Shown piece after piece: positions 8,601 to 14,882 of a stretch of 24,412 nucleotides of DNA. Each line of letters begins with the position of its first letter. The first letter of the stretch is position 1. The stretch is from CAZGSN01 sp964371655 (GTDB lineage Bacteria > Desulfobacterota > Binatia > HRBIN30), in contig CAYJOD010000093.1 in NCBI GenBank assembly GCA_964371655.1, positions 1 to 24,412 of the forward strand. The letters run 5' to 3'. The translations under genes were made by a program, and so were the position numbers. The notes under the pieces are model-generated. The model was not told where the DNA came from, made no database searches, and was given only the letters and a program-made list of their open reading frames with translations.

Positions 8601-9495
8601 AGCGCGTCGACAAATCGCCGATCGGACGCTGCGCAAAGGAAGCATGCTTCAGTGTCACCCCGGCATCGGCAATCGGGTCGATGATGTTGCCGGACACCGT
8701 CCCCTCGATGCGCAGCTCGCCGCCGATCAGCGCCAGCTCATCGACAAACGCACCCAGCATCGCTGGGTCGAGCGTGGCGACAGCATCGTGGCGATGGCTC
8801 ACGTTGGTCGCGCTCACTCGCAGATTCAGGGTTGGACCGTCGGCGCTGGCATGATCGACCCATACGCCCTGCTCGTCGGCACCGCCGGTGGCGCTGAGCG
8901 TGTCGACGCGGAAGCCGAACTGTTTACGCTGCCACCCTGCTTCCTTCAGGCCGATGCTGCCTTCGAGCACGGCGCGCAGCACCGGCCTCTGTACGGCGCC
9001 TTGGATCGACTCGGCGACGACGTCGACCGGGTCCTTGCCTAGGCGAAAGCGAAAGTGCACGTCGTGCACCGCGAGCCTCGACACCCGCAGCGGCGGAATC
9101 GCGGCCAGCGGATTCGATGGCTGCGTCTCCCCGTCGTCTTCGTCATCCTTGTCTTCAAGGTGCGGTAGTTGCGTCAGATCGATCATCGGCGACTCGACCG
9201 TGAGCGCCAGCACCGGCCGTCCCTCGCGCAAGCTCGACAACGGGAAGATCTCTGCGCGCAGATTGCCGATTTCGGCGATGCCATAGTCGCCGATGAACAG
9301 GTCGGTCGCCTCGATGACGGTAGGAGCCAGCGTCAGCCGCAGCGTCTCGAAACGCACCGGGACGCGCAGCGCGCGGCTCAGCAGACGTTCGACCAACTCC
9401 CGGCGCGGGCCGGTGATGGAGATTTCGCCGATCCAAGCGGCGAGCGCGAGGAGCAAAGAAAACAGGAGCAAGATGCCGATGGCTACACGCTTCAT
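5650..9495 (-). CDS. tamB: TamB/DUF490 family envelope protein
   Basis: This 1281-residue protein has one N-terminal membrane anchor (about residues 5-22, IGILLLFSLLLALAAW). A very long beta-rich body follows, with AsmA-like repeats of alternating hydrophobic and glycine-rich strands. The C-terminal ~320 residues match the TamB domain (GGDVSLRGRKFSITGGSVDF, then INISAEGRV). TamB proteins span the periplasm from the inner membrane to an outer-membrane Omp85 partner and are implicated in outer-membrane protein assembly and phospholipid transport. Length is typical. No tamA/bamA homologue flanks it here. An acidic low-complexity insert (EDKDDEDDGE) sits near residues 112-121, in the periplasmic part. 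The start has only a weak upstream GGAC, and no better start is seen. Confidence 0.92.
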   Translation of the reverse strand: MKRVAIGILLLFSLLLALAAWIGEISITGPRRELVERLLSRALRVPVRFETLRLTLAPTVIEATDLFIGDYGIAEIGNLRAEIFPLSSLREGRPVLALTVESPMIDLTQLPHLEDKDDEDDGETQPSNPLAAIPPLRVSRLAVHDVHFRFRLGKDPVDVVAESIQGAVQRPVLRAVLEGSIGLKEAGWQRKQFGFRVDTLSATGGADEQGVWVDHASADGPTLNLRVSATNVSHRHDAVATLDPAMLGAFVDELALIGGELRIEGTVSGNIIDPIADAGVTLKHASFAQRPIGDLSTRFTRRRSRLTFEDVHIDGDVGSAAGAVELVVYREVPIQADVRWAHINLEKLLTVLRAGVPFHNLLDGQTQLTGILDPLDLGIRGVGTAQPIEAEHANHIGTWNASTRILPHSFEGYAQVNQVGNRMTGEVTIAGAEFGGYVDATVVDLDALSGLLPQPVGRLGLSGRGEVSARFGGSVEHPTVRGELQLAEAAVSGTALDALRGEVSIAAGHLTTAGVRLTTGGGEGVLSGTVALTEAARNDWKLDLRDVDTDLVVGVAQKFIGFDLPIGDGALTSSVACSGPWLAPRLDAELSAQALRLYGEPFANARAKLSAPSPRWEAQVELGHAAQETLTAKASGKSWDDIDLSFSSDPIRIAGIQRLARPDVRGSMRVGGRLSGRWRELSGRVELTATGLAQARHQLGDVTVVASGDQGRWNVRASALSGQLTADAGVRVQPPFAYTLAARLNDANLTPLLLADSPSQLGLTADLNLSGDLSDLYSPSGMLRVSDFRLQRDAHVVEEVEPFVFDVTRGRLTIRSLAVKYEDSRLKISGSMSTSGDLRLQADGQGDLVLLELFDLPIAATRGPFSVRAAATYSIDAGWNLEGEAKAQDVMLDFGLPLAFTRTHGAIVLRGDEIRIDGFEGRAGGGEFQLSGKIDLRNGPAVEWKAQDVGFDAAEGLDLKVNGHGRFEGTWQRPLLSGSVEVVNALYDRNFDWADILPWLLEQLAGRPLPQVRTIERPIGLDLIVYSRGGFFVDNNLANLEAWLDLQLRGDTLAPIISGRVGFIGGDVSLRGRKFSITGGSVDFRDYYRNDPLINISAEGRVVSSESDYGITMVVSGTASKPRIQFNASDPTLSQTDVFSLATFGKTSAQLQREGGGVSAADALALVPTGEVEKRVGQLVGFDRFQIETVQSRSTGAIEPRVTIGKDLTEQLRALAWSSFGVESRHAVQLEYRVTRRVSLLTAWESDTSSGAGAFGGDIKFRYEFRRIPFSLLSEMGESFR

Positions 9496-9569
9496 CTAAG
9501 TCCACATCACGATGTCGCCTGTCGGTGTGGCAAAACCCGCGGCAAGGGGCAACCGGTTGCGTCAGGGAT

Positions 9570-9587
9570 GGCCATTGGCATATGGCC
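9570..9587. promoter_or_regulatory. Small inverted repeat in the tamB/dodecin divergent gap
   Basis: GGCCAT, six bases, then ATGGCC form a perfect 6-base inverted repeat. It is followed by a tandem TATCGCG pair at 9589-9602. It lies between two divergent genes and could be an operator, but six-base arms are short enough to occur by chance. Confidence 0.25.
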
Positions 9588-9677
9588 TATCGCGTATCGC
9601 GCCCAGGTGGAAACGCGCATGCGGCTACGAGTCATGAGCCGGCGGCCAAGAGCGAGCCGCGGCAAGGAGAGACAGAC

Positions 9678-9890
9678 ATGGTGGAAAAGACGATCGAGCT
9701 CACCGGCACCTCCTCGAACAGCATCGAGGACGCGGTCAGCATCGCCGTATCGCGCGCCGCGGTGACGATTGAAAACATCCGCACCGTGCACGTCAAAGAC
9801 ATTCATGCCAACGTCGAAGCCGGCGCGATTGCGCAATGGCGGGTCAAGATCGATCTGTCGTTCGCCGTTTCCGACCGCCTCCATGAATAG
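9678..9890 (+). CDS. Dodecin-family flavin-binding protein
   Basis: A 70-residue protein begins MVEKTIELTGTSSNSIEDAV and contains the family's conserved AVTIENIRTVHVKDIHANVE and a terminal IAQWRVKIDLSFAV strand. Dodecins form hollow dodecamers that bind flavins or CoA and are thought to store or buffer flavin in the cytoplasm. A strong AAGGAGA precedes the ATG by about 7 bases, which fixes this start over upstream in-frame options. Length is typical (about 65-75 residues). It is divergent from tamB and is followed by a repeat-rich gap, so it is probably monocistronic. Confidence 0.93.
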   Translation: MVEKTIELTGTSSNSIEDAVSIAVSRAAVTIENIRTVHVKDIHANVEAGAIAQWRVKIDLSFAVSDRLHE

Positions 9891-9990
9891 ATCATTCGTC
9901 TGCCCATCGGGGGCCTGCGCCCGCGACCCACGGACGGCACGCAGGCTCTTGGTCCCTTACTGGGGAAGTCTGGAGCAGCACCAAGAGAAA

Positions 9991-10078
9991 ATGGGAAACC
10001 GGAAACAGGAAACCGGAAACAGGACACTGGTTAATTTGCCGGTTTTTCATCTCCGGTTTTCGGTTTCCGGTTTTCCAT
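9991..10078. repeat. Inverted repeat with 7-base-periodic arms (GGAAACC family)
   Basis: The left arm (from 9991) reads GGAAACC, GGAAACA, GGAAACC, GGAAACA, GGACACT in exact 7-base register. The right arm (about 10039-10078) has CCGGTTT words in the same 7-base register and ends TTTTCCAT, complementary to the ATGGGAAA at the left end. The transcript could fold into a hairpin of about 35 bases per arm, with several register choices. No oligo-T tail follows, so it is not a standard terminator. It fills the dodecin-hydrolase gap. Confidence 0.85.
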
Positions 10079-10133
10079 TTCTTCCCTGTGTCCCTCTGCC
10101 CCTTTGCCCCTCGGTCCCTCCGCCCCCGCTTCA
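10079..10133 (+). repeat. Single pyrimidine arm of the GGGACAAAGGGA element family
   Basis: Directly after the GGAAACC inverted repeat comes a run of 7-8-base C-rich words (TCCCTCTGCCCCTTTGCCCC). They match the 3' arms of the elements at 13628-13780 and 16545-16680. No purine-rich partner is present, so this is a half-element abutting a different family. Confidence 0.55.
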
Positions 10134-10147
10134 GATTGCGCGCACCC

Positions 10148-11131
10148 ATGCCTGATGCCACGCCCCGAGAGGTCCATCCCGGGATCTTCGTCGTACACCT
10201 GCCGTTGCCGATGCGGCCGACGATCGTCAACGTCACCCTGCTACACAGCGACGACGAGTGGGCGCTGATCGACACTGGGATCAACACGCAAGATAGTCTC
10301 GACACCCTGGCGGCGGCGCTGGCAGCGGTCGGCTGTAGCTTCGACAAGCTCGGCAAGATCATCTGCACCCACCACCACCCCGATCACTACGGTGCCTCGC
10401 AGGCGCTACGCGAGCTCAGCGCCGCCAAGATCCACCTACACGAGCGTGAGCACGCCGCTTCGCAACACTGGGGCCCGGGCGCGCTCAGCGAGGACACGGT
10501 GATGTACTTTCTGCGTCAGGGCATTCCGCTGCAGCGTTTTACCTATATCCCGTCGCCGGGGGAGTTTTGGAGCAAGCTGTACGTGCCGGCCGCCCCCGAT
10601 CAGTTCATCGACGACGGCGACATCATCCGCGTCGGCGCCTTCGAGCTCGAAGTCATCACCACGCCGGGGCATACCCCCGGCCACTGCGTGTTCTACCTGC
10701 GCCGGCACAAGCTGATGATCGTCGGCGATCATCTGCTTCCCAAGATCACACCCCACGTCGGCGTCTACCCCGGAGGACCGGAAAACCCGCTAGCCAACTT
10801 CCTCGACTCGCAGAGGAAGGTGCAAGGTTACGATGTCGAGCTCGTCCTGCCGGCGCACGGCGGCGTCTTCACCAACCATCGCCACCGTGCCGAGCAGATC
10901 ATCCAGCATCATCAGTATCGCCTCCAGGAGATGCTCGACATCGTCAAGCGCCAGCCGCACACGGCCTATGAGGTCGCCAGCCTCGCCTGGGGGTTCGGAA
11001 TCGATGCGGCGCTGACCATGCAACTTCCCGCCACCTTCGAAGCCATCGCCCACCTCGAGTACATGCGCGCGCTCGGGACCGTGGTCCGTGAAGAAGACGC
11101 AGACGTAACCCGTTACCGCGCCGCAGCTTGA
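10148..11131 (+). CDS. Metallo-beta-lactamase-fold hydrolase with C-terminal winged helix
   Basis: This 327-residue cytoplasmic protein has the metal-binding motif H75-x-H77-x-D79-H80 (in THHHPDH), then H175 (TPGHTPGH), bridging D194 (IVGDH) and H237 (LPAHG), so a complete dinuclear zinc site is present. The C-terminal ~75 residues (HRAEQIIQHHQYRLQEML onward) fit the small helical/winged-helix domain of LACTB2-like proteins. Substrate is unknown: relatives hydrolyse thioesters, glutathione esters or RNA. The ATG at 10148 is preferred because it begins at the conserved PREVHPGIFVVHLP region; an upstream GTG at 10088 would translate repeat DNA. The Shine-Dalgarno is weak. Confidence 0.9.
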   Translation: MPDATPREVHPGIFVVHLPLPMRPTIVNVTLLHSDDEWALIDTGINTQDSLDTLAAALAAVGCSFDKLGKIICTHHHPDHYGASQALRELSAAKIHLHEREHAASQHWGPGALSEDTVMYFLRQGIPLQRFTYIPSPGEFWSKLYVPAAPDQFIDDGDIIRVGAFELEVITTPGHTPGHCVFYLRRHKLMIVGDHLLPKITPHVGVYPGGPENPLANFLDSQRKVQGYDVELVLPAHGGVFTNHRHRAEQIIQHHQYRLQEMLDIVKRQPHTAYEVASLAWGFGIDAALTMQLPATFEAIAHLEYMRALGTVVREEDADVTRYRAAA

Positions 11132-11176
11132 GGCGACCGCCCCGGCTTCGCGCGCCACCCGGCCCCACGCCGGGTT

Positions 11177-11259
11177 GGTGCGCACGGCGCACCCTACCCT
11201 TCGCGCCGACTTTCCGAGTTTTGTAGGGTGCGCTGCGCGCACCGAGGAGCGGCGGATGC
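11177..11259. repeat. GGTGCGCACGG inverted repeat element
   Basis: Arms at 11177-11197 and 11223-11243 are 21 bases each and pair at 19 of 21 positions, around a 25-base loop. The right arm with its flank (11218-11259) matches, in reverse complement, the copy at 5518-5560 almost base for base. This is therefore a dispersed element, not a one-off hairpin. No T-run follows. Confidence 0.85.
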
Positions 11260-11343
11260 GGCCCTCGATTGTTTCACAGCCTCTGAATCTTGCTCACATG
11301 CGGCTCGATGGTTCATCGGTATTTGCGCAACTTCCGACGCTCC

Positions 11344-11369
11344 TTCTCGTTTATAGTCTCAGACGAGAA
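11344..11369 (+). promoter_or_regulatory. Candidate promoter -10 box inside an inverted repeat
   Basis: TATAGT at 11352-11357 resembles a sigma-70 -10 box. It lies in the 12-base spacer of a perfect 7-base inverted repeat, TTCTCGT (11344-11350) and ACGAGAA (11363-11369), as expected for a repressor site occluding the promoter. The -35 is poor: TTGCGC at 11323 is 23 bases away, and sequence at the usual spacing fits badly. An activator-dependent promoter is possible. Confidence 0.35.
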
Positions 11370-11443
11370 TTGCATCCCGCACCGCAAAGCGGTGTACTGG
11401 AGCTGTCGGGACCTAGTGCCAACGACCCAGTCCGGGAGGAGTT

Positions 11444-11908
11444 ATGAAGAAGTTCGTAGCAGCTTTGGTCATGGGTATTGCGCTGTTGGTCGCTTCGAGC
11501 TCGCCGTGCTTGGCCCAACGTGGGCACGGTGGTGGACACGGTGGTGGACATGTTGGTGGCCACGGGGGAGGGAGCGGCGGTGGATGGCACGGCGGTGGTG
11601 GATGGCACGGCGGTGGTGGATGGCACGGCGGCGGCGGATGGCACAGCGGCTGGCGAGGCGGGGTTTTCATTGGGGCGCCGTGGTGGGGCTCGTGGTACCC
11701 GTATGCCTATCCCTACGACTATTACCCGCCGCCCTACGCGACTGGTCCAATTGTGGTAGACAGACCATCCGTTTACGTCGAACAGGCGCCACCGGCGGCG
11801 CAAGCCAGCGACGGGTATTGGTACTACTGCGCGAGCGCCAAGGCGTACTATCCGACCGTAGCGGATTGCGCCGAGGATTGGATCCAAGTCCCACCGCAAC
11901 CCCGCTAA
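11444..11908 (+). CDS. Secreted Gly/His/Trp-rich protein
   Basis: This 154-residue protein starts from an ATG with a strong GGGAGGAG site. Residues 1-24 are a clear signal peptide ending CLAQ. Residues about 26-70 are almost pure Gly, His and Trp in two repeat types, HGGGHGGG and four GGWHGG units. Residues about 75-95 are Tyr/Pro-rich. The C-terminus (DGYWYYCASAKAYYPTVADC, then AEDWIQVPP) matches a two-cysteine motif common at the end of small exported proteobacterial proteins of unknown function. Metal binding by the His residues is plausible but unproven. The glycine-zipper lipoprotein gene starts 25 bases downstream, so the two are probably co-transcribed. Confidence 0.85.
   Translation: MKKFVAALVMGIALLVASSSPCLAQRGHGGGHGGGHVGGHGGGSGGGWHGGGGWHGGGGWHGGGGWHSGWRGGVFIGAPWWGSWYPYAYPYDYYPPPYATGPIVVDRPSVYVEQAPPAAQASDGYWYYCASAKAYYPTVADCAEDWIQVPPQPR
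11581..11650 (+). repeat. 18-base tandem repeat coding GGWHGG
   Basis: Nearly four 18-base units with the core GGATGGCACGGCGG follow one another in frame inside the Gly/His/Trp-rich gene. The first two are identical and the later ones differ by a few bases, which suggests recent slippage expansion. Confidence 0.85.
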
Positions 11909-11933
11909 CGAGATAGCTCGGAGGTTGAAGACG

Positions 11934-12470
11934 ATGAAAACATCATGGCTATTGTCAGGTGCGGCCGTGCTGCTGCTGGCGGGCTGCGCGGCAAGGGTTC
12001 CGGTCGGGCCCAGCGTGATGGTGCTCCCCGGGAGTGGGAAGAGTTTCGATCAGTTCCAGCGCGAAGATGACTACTGCCGGTACTGGGCTGCGCAACGAAG
12101 CGGAGTCACTCCGGCAGCCGCCGCGAACGACACCGCCGTCACCGGAGCCGCCGTTGGAACGGTGCTCGGGGCGGCCGCGGGCGCCGCGGTCGGCGCCGCC
12201 GCTGGAGATCCCGCCATGGGAGCAGCGGCCGGTGCGGGGCTTGGCTTGCTCGGCGGAGCGACCGCAGGTGCCGATCGCGGCGGCCAGGCGGAATGGGACG
12301 TGCAACACCGCTACGATGTGGCGTACATGCAGTGCATGTATGCCCACGGCAACCAAGTTCCGATACCGGGCGGCTCGCGACTGGCCCCACCGCGGAGCTC
12401 CGGCCGCCTGCGCCCGCCACCGCCACCACCGGGGCGCCCGCCACCACCCCCGCCCGACAGCTGGCGTTGA
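11934..12470 (+). CDS. Glycine-zipper lipoprotein
   Basis: The ATG at 11934 is preceded by GGAGG at 9 bases; a TTG at 11925 is also in frame but overlaps that site. The N-terminus is a lipoprotein signal with lipobox LAGC, giving a mature lipidated Cys. The middle (about residues 60-115) is a glycine zipper (AAVGTVLGAAAGAAVGAAAG and onward), a motif that packs helices in membranes. It is followed by the family signature YDVAYMQCMYAHGNQVP. The last ~35 residues are Pro-rich (PPPPPPGRPPPPPP). It is 178 residues long and likely anchored in the outer or inner membrane leaflet facing the periplasm. It probably shares an operon with the upstream Gly/His-rich protein. Biochemical role unknown. Confidence 0.87.
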   Translation: MKTSWLLSGAAVLLLAGCAARVPVGPSVMVLPGSGKSFDQFQREDDYCRYWAAQRSGVTPAAAANDTAVTGAAVGTVLGAAAGAAVGAAAGDPAMGAAAGAGLGLLGGATAGADRGGQAEWDVQHRYDVAYMQCMYAHGNQVPIPGGSRLAPPRSSGRLRPPPPPPGRPPPPPPDSWR

Positions 12471-12784
12471 TACGGCCTGACGACGAACCGCGACCGCGTG
12501 TATGCTCGTCCAGCTCAGAGGTTGTGAAGTTATCCTCTGGGCTTCAGACATCGGGCCTCGGGCTTCAGGAGAAACCCAAGCTTTCCGGACCCTGAGGTCT
12601 GATGTCCGAGGGCAAGGTCGATTTTTTCCACAGCCTCTCAAGAAGACGCGACGAATGCTGGCTCGATTCAGGCCCGGCGATTGAGAGCATTCCCTGTCTA
12701 CATCTTCATCAGCGGGCGTGTTGTGCACCCCAAGGGGCCGTGCTAACAAACGCCGATCTCAGCATGGCTACGAGGAGGCTAATG
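12471..12784. other. Intergenic region upstream of the DsbA-like gene
   Basis: This gap has no convincing coding signal. An open frame entering from 12602 lacks signal-peptide logic and is only an in-frame upstream extension of the DsbA-like gene. It contains the GGGCTTC heptad repeat (12539-12611) and ends with the GAGGAGG ribosome site at 12772-12778. No clear promoter boxes are visible. Confidence 0.5.
12539..12611. repeat. 7-base-periodic inverted repeat (GGGCTTC family)
   Basis: The left arm reads GGGCTTC, AGACATC, GGGCCTC, GGGCTTC, AGGAGAA in strict 7-base steps from 12539. The right arm, CCTGAGGTCTGATGTCCGAG from 12591, is its imperfect complement (CCTCGG pairs with CCGAGG, TTCAGG with CCTGAG). 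The vocabulary resembles the GGGGCTC element at 23923-24050. Confidence 0.7.
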
Positions 12785-13627
12785 ATGCGGTTTGGATCGT
12801 ATGCAATGGTTCTGTTTACGGCATTGTCGTTCGCGGGCACGGCGCGCGGCGCCGATGACGCGACATCAAAGAAGCTCATCGAGTATTACCGCCGCAAGGC
12901 CAACGTGCCTCCGGCGGCTGCCGTCGAAGTGAAGGACATGAAGGAGTCGCCGATCAAGGGCGCCAAGTCTGGCACCCTGAGCGCCGGCGGCAGAGAAGTG
13001 AAATTCCTGATCTCCGATGACGGCAAGTACGCCAGCTTCGGCGAGCTCGAAGATCTGTCGATTGATCCGTTTGCCGCGGTGATGAAGAAGATCGACCTCA
13101 AGCGCAAGCCGGCCAAGGGCCCGGAAAATGCCAAGGTCGTGATCGTCGAATGGTCGGACTTCCAGTGCCCATTCTGCTCGCGCGGCTACACCACCCTCGA
13201 AACACAGGTTTTGAAGGAATACGGTGACAAGGTGCGTTTCATCTTCAAGAATTTCCCGCTCCCCTTCCACCCGTGGGCTGAGCCCGCCGCGATCGCAACC
13301 GAATGTCTCGTCGAGCAGAAGCAGGCCGACGCGTACTGGAAGATCTACGCCTACTACTTCGACAACCAGAAGGACCTCAATCCGCAAAACCTCAAGGAGA
13401 AGACCCTAGAGGTTTTGAAGGGCACGAAGGCCGACATTGCGAAGTTCACCGAGTGCTTCGACGGACAGAAGACGAAGGATATCGTCAAGGCCGAGACCGC
13501 CGAAGGCCAGTCGGTTGGCGTCACTGGGACACCAGGCTTCATCATCAACGGCCGTCTGGTCAGCGGTGCGCAGCCGTTCGAGAATTTCAAGAACATCATC
13601 GACGACGAGCTTGCGCGCGCGAAGTAG
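12785..13627 (+). CDS. DsbA-like periplasmic thiol oxidoreductase
   Basis: This 280-residue protein has a signal peptide (MRFGSYAMVLFTALSFAG, cleaved near ARGADD). A ~75-residue N-terminal region resembles the dimerisation-type lead domains of disulfide isomerase-like proteins. A thioredoxin-fold DsbA domain follows with active site C128-P-F-C131 (WSDFQCPFC) and the cis-proline loop T249-P250 (VTGTPGFIING). The inserted helical domain carries another Cys (TECFDG). It likely oxidises or isomerises disulfides in exported proteins, or recycles a cytochrome or reductase partner. The start is set by GAGGAGG at 12772-12778: ATG 12785 is 6 bases away, while ATG 12782 is only 3 away. The upstream Cys-containing proteins in this window are plausible clients, by inference only. 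Confidence 0.9.
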   Translation: MRFGSYAMVLFTALSFAGTARGADDATSKKLIEYYRRKANVPPAAAVEVKDMKESPIKGAKSGTLSAGGREVKFLISDDGKYASFGELEDLSIDPFAAVMKKIDLKRKPAKGPENAKVVIVEWSDFQCPFCSRGYTTLETQVLKEYGDKVRFIFKNFPLPFHPWAEPAAIATECLVEQKQADAYWKIYAYYFDNQKDLNPQNLKEKTLEVLKGTKADIAKFTECFDGQKTKDIVKAETAEGQSVGVTGTPGFIINGRLVSGAQPFENFKNIIDDELARAK

Positions 13628-13780
13628 AAGTTAGCTCGCTGCGCTCGCAAACTGGGTAGGGACAAAGGGATCGAGGGGAAAAGGGGAGAGGGAAGAAATG
13701 GTGTTGAACATCGGTTCTCCCTTTGCCCCTGACCCCTCCGTCCCTTGTCCCTTCGATTTGTGTAATCCCGAGACGTAGCG
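13628..13780. repeat. GGGACAAAGGGA inverted repeat element, copy 1
   Basis: Starting right after the DsbA-like stop codon, a purine arm (about 13655-13696, words such as GGGACAAA GGGATCGA) pairs with a pyrimidine arm (about 13716-13753, CTCCCTTTGCCCCTGACCCC). The loop is about 19 bases. Flanks are shared with copy 2 at 16545-16680: left GCTCGCTGCGCT, right a GTG-ATC-CGAGACGT-type end. About 150 bases in all. Confidence 0.85.
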
Positions 13781-13817
13781 TTACGTGTACTGATCCCGCG
13801 CTCCGGCGAGCGCGGCA

Positions 13818-13859
13818 AAGAGGGGCGGCCTTGCTTTAGGTCCGCCCCTCTTGTCTTTT
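13818..13859 (+). terminator. Rho-independent terminator or attenuator abutting the next start codon
   Basis: A perfect 11-base stem, AAGAGGGGCGG (13818-13828) with CCGCCCCTCTT (13842-13852), encloses a 13-base loop. The stem's own final TT runs into a T-rich tail, TTGTCTTTT. The tail ends 6 bases before the ATG at 13866. It is the canonical terminator for upstream transcripts, yet it leaves no room for a normal ribosome site for the next gene. Confidence 0.85.
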
Positions 13860-13865
13860 GACGGC

Positions 13866-14822
13866 ATGATTCACACGCCGATCTGCGACACTCTCGGAAT
13901 CAAATACCCGATCGTCCTCGCGGGCATGGGCGGGATTTGCATGCACAAGTTGGTGGCCGCGGTCTCCAACGCCGGCGGTCTCGGGGTCATCGGCGGCGCG
14001 ACCCTCGATGCCCACCAGCTACGCGAGGAGATCCATAAGACGCGAGAGCTTACCGACCTGCCCTTCGCAGTCGATTTGCTGGCGCCGATTCCCGACATGA
14101 TCCGACCGCAGATCAATGTGGTCTTCGAAGAAGGCGTAAAGATCTTTGTCGCCGGATTGGCGGTGCCACGCGACTTCATTGTCGAGATGCACGAGCGCGG
14201 CATGACGGTCATCGTCATGGTCGGCAAGGTTCGTCACGCCGTGAAGTCGGAGAAGGAAGGCGCCGACATGGTCGCCGCCCAAGGCACCGAGGCCGGTGGC
14301 CATACCGGCGAGGTCGGCGCCATGGCGTTGGTGCCGCAGTGCGTCGATGCGGTGAAGATCCCCGTGCTGGCAGCCGGCGGCATCGCCGACGGGCGCGGCC
14401 TGGTGGCGGCATTGGCGCTGGGCGCCCAGGGCGCGGTGATCGGAACGCGCTTCATTGCCACCCCCGAGGCACAGGCGTCGCCAGCCTATCAGCAAGCGAT
14501 TCTACGCAGTGGCGAGGCCGACACGGTGCGCACGCGTTGCTACACCGGCAAGCCGGCGCGCGCCATCCGCAATCCGTACAACGACGCCTGGGAGAAACGC
14601 CGCGACGAAATCCAGCCATTCCCGATGCAGGTGATGTACTCGGCCCAAGAAGGGGTGATGGATTACATGGGCGTTGGACGCGGCGCCGACCCCGAACGCA
14701 CCTTCATGCCCGCCGGCCAGGGTATGGGCATGATCCGAGAGATGAAGCCGGCAGGCGAGGTGGTGGCGGAGATCGTGAACGAGGCGGAGGCCGTGCTCGG
14801 GCGACTGGCCACCAGCAGCTGA
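13866..14822 (+). CDS. Nitronate monooxygenase-like FMN enzyme
   Basis: This 318-residue TIM-barrel flavoprotein begins with the family's usual TPICDTLGIKYPIVLAGMG and continues SNAGGLGVIGGAT. The catalytic-loop motif AQGTEAGGHTG holds the conserved H146, and FMN-phosphate motifs AAGGIADGRG and GAQGAVIGTRF follow. Members oxidise nitronates with O2 or act as related 2-nitropropane dioxygenase/enoyl reductase-like enzymes, so the exact substrate cannot be told. Length is typical. The ATG at 13866 matches the conserved N-terminus, but a terminator hairpin occupies the ribosome-site region. Translation may therefore be leaderless, or expression attenuated. It converges on the AI-2E family gene with 60 bases between stops. 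Confidence 0.88.
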   Translation: MIHTPICDTLGIKYPIVLAGMGGICMHKLVAAVSNAGGLGVIGGATLDAHQLREEIHKTRELTDLPFAVDLLAPIPDMIRPQINVVFEEGVKIFVAGLAVPRDFIVEMHERGMTVIVMVGKVRHAVKSEKEGADMVAAQGTEAGGHTGEVGAMALVPQCVDAVKIPVLAAGGIADGRGLVAALALGAQGAVIGTRFIATPEAQASPAYQQAILRSGEADTVRTRCYTGKPARAIRNPYNDAWEKRRDEIQPFPMQVMYSAQEGVMDYMGVGRGADPERTFMPAGQGMGMIREMKPAGEVVAEIVNEAEAVLGRLATSS

Positions 14823-14882
14823 ACTGCGCGCAAGCAACGGTCGACTGTCGGCCCCGCGTGTCGGCAGGCCCACCCAACACGA

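Larger units (their letters stand above)
11132..11443. other. Intergenic region with a palindromic repeat and a candidate promoter
   Basis: This gap has no coding signal. Its left half holds the GGTGCGCACGG inverted repeat (11177-11259). Its right half holds a TATAGT box inside a small inverted repeat (11344-11369) upstream of the Gly/His-rich gene, and ends in a strong GGGAGGAG ribosome site. Confidence 0.6.

Noticed and set aside
8041..9042. 333-codon plus-strand frame inside tamB
   Set aside because: Low-complexity mirror of the TamB frame; TamB has a membrane anchor, correct length and the C-terminal family domain.
9991..10078. Intrinsic terminator for the dodecin gene
   Set aside because: The hairpin is long and A/G versus C/T-biased, but there is no run of T after the right arm and the stem is imperfect. 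I call it a repeat element; a role in termination is possible but unsupported.
12602..12784. N-terminal extension of the DsbA-like protein
   Set aside because: The in-frame extension lacks a signal peptide and would bury the real one. The GAGGAGG site at 12772-12778 marks the start at 12785 (or 12782).
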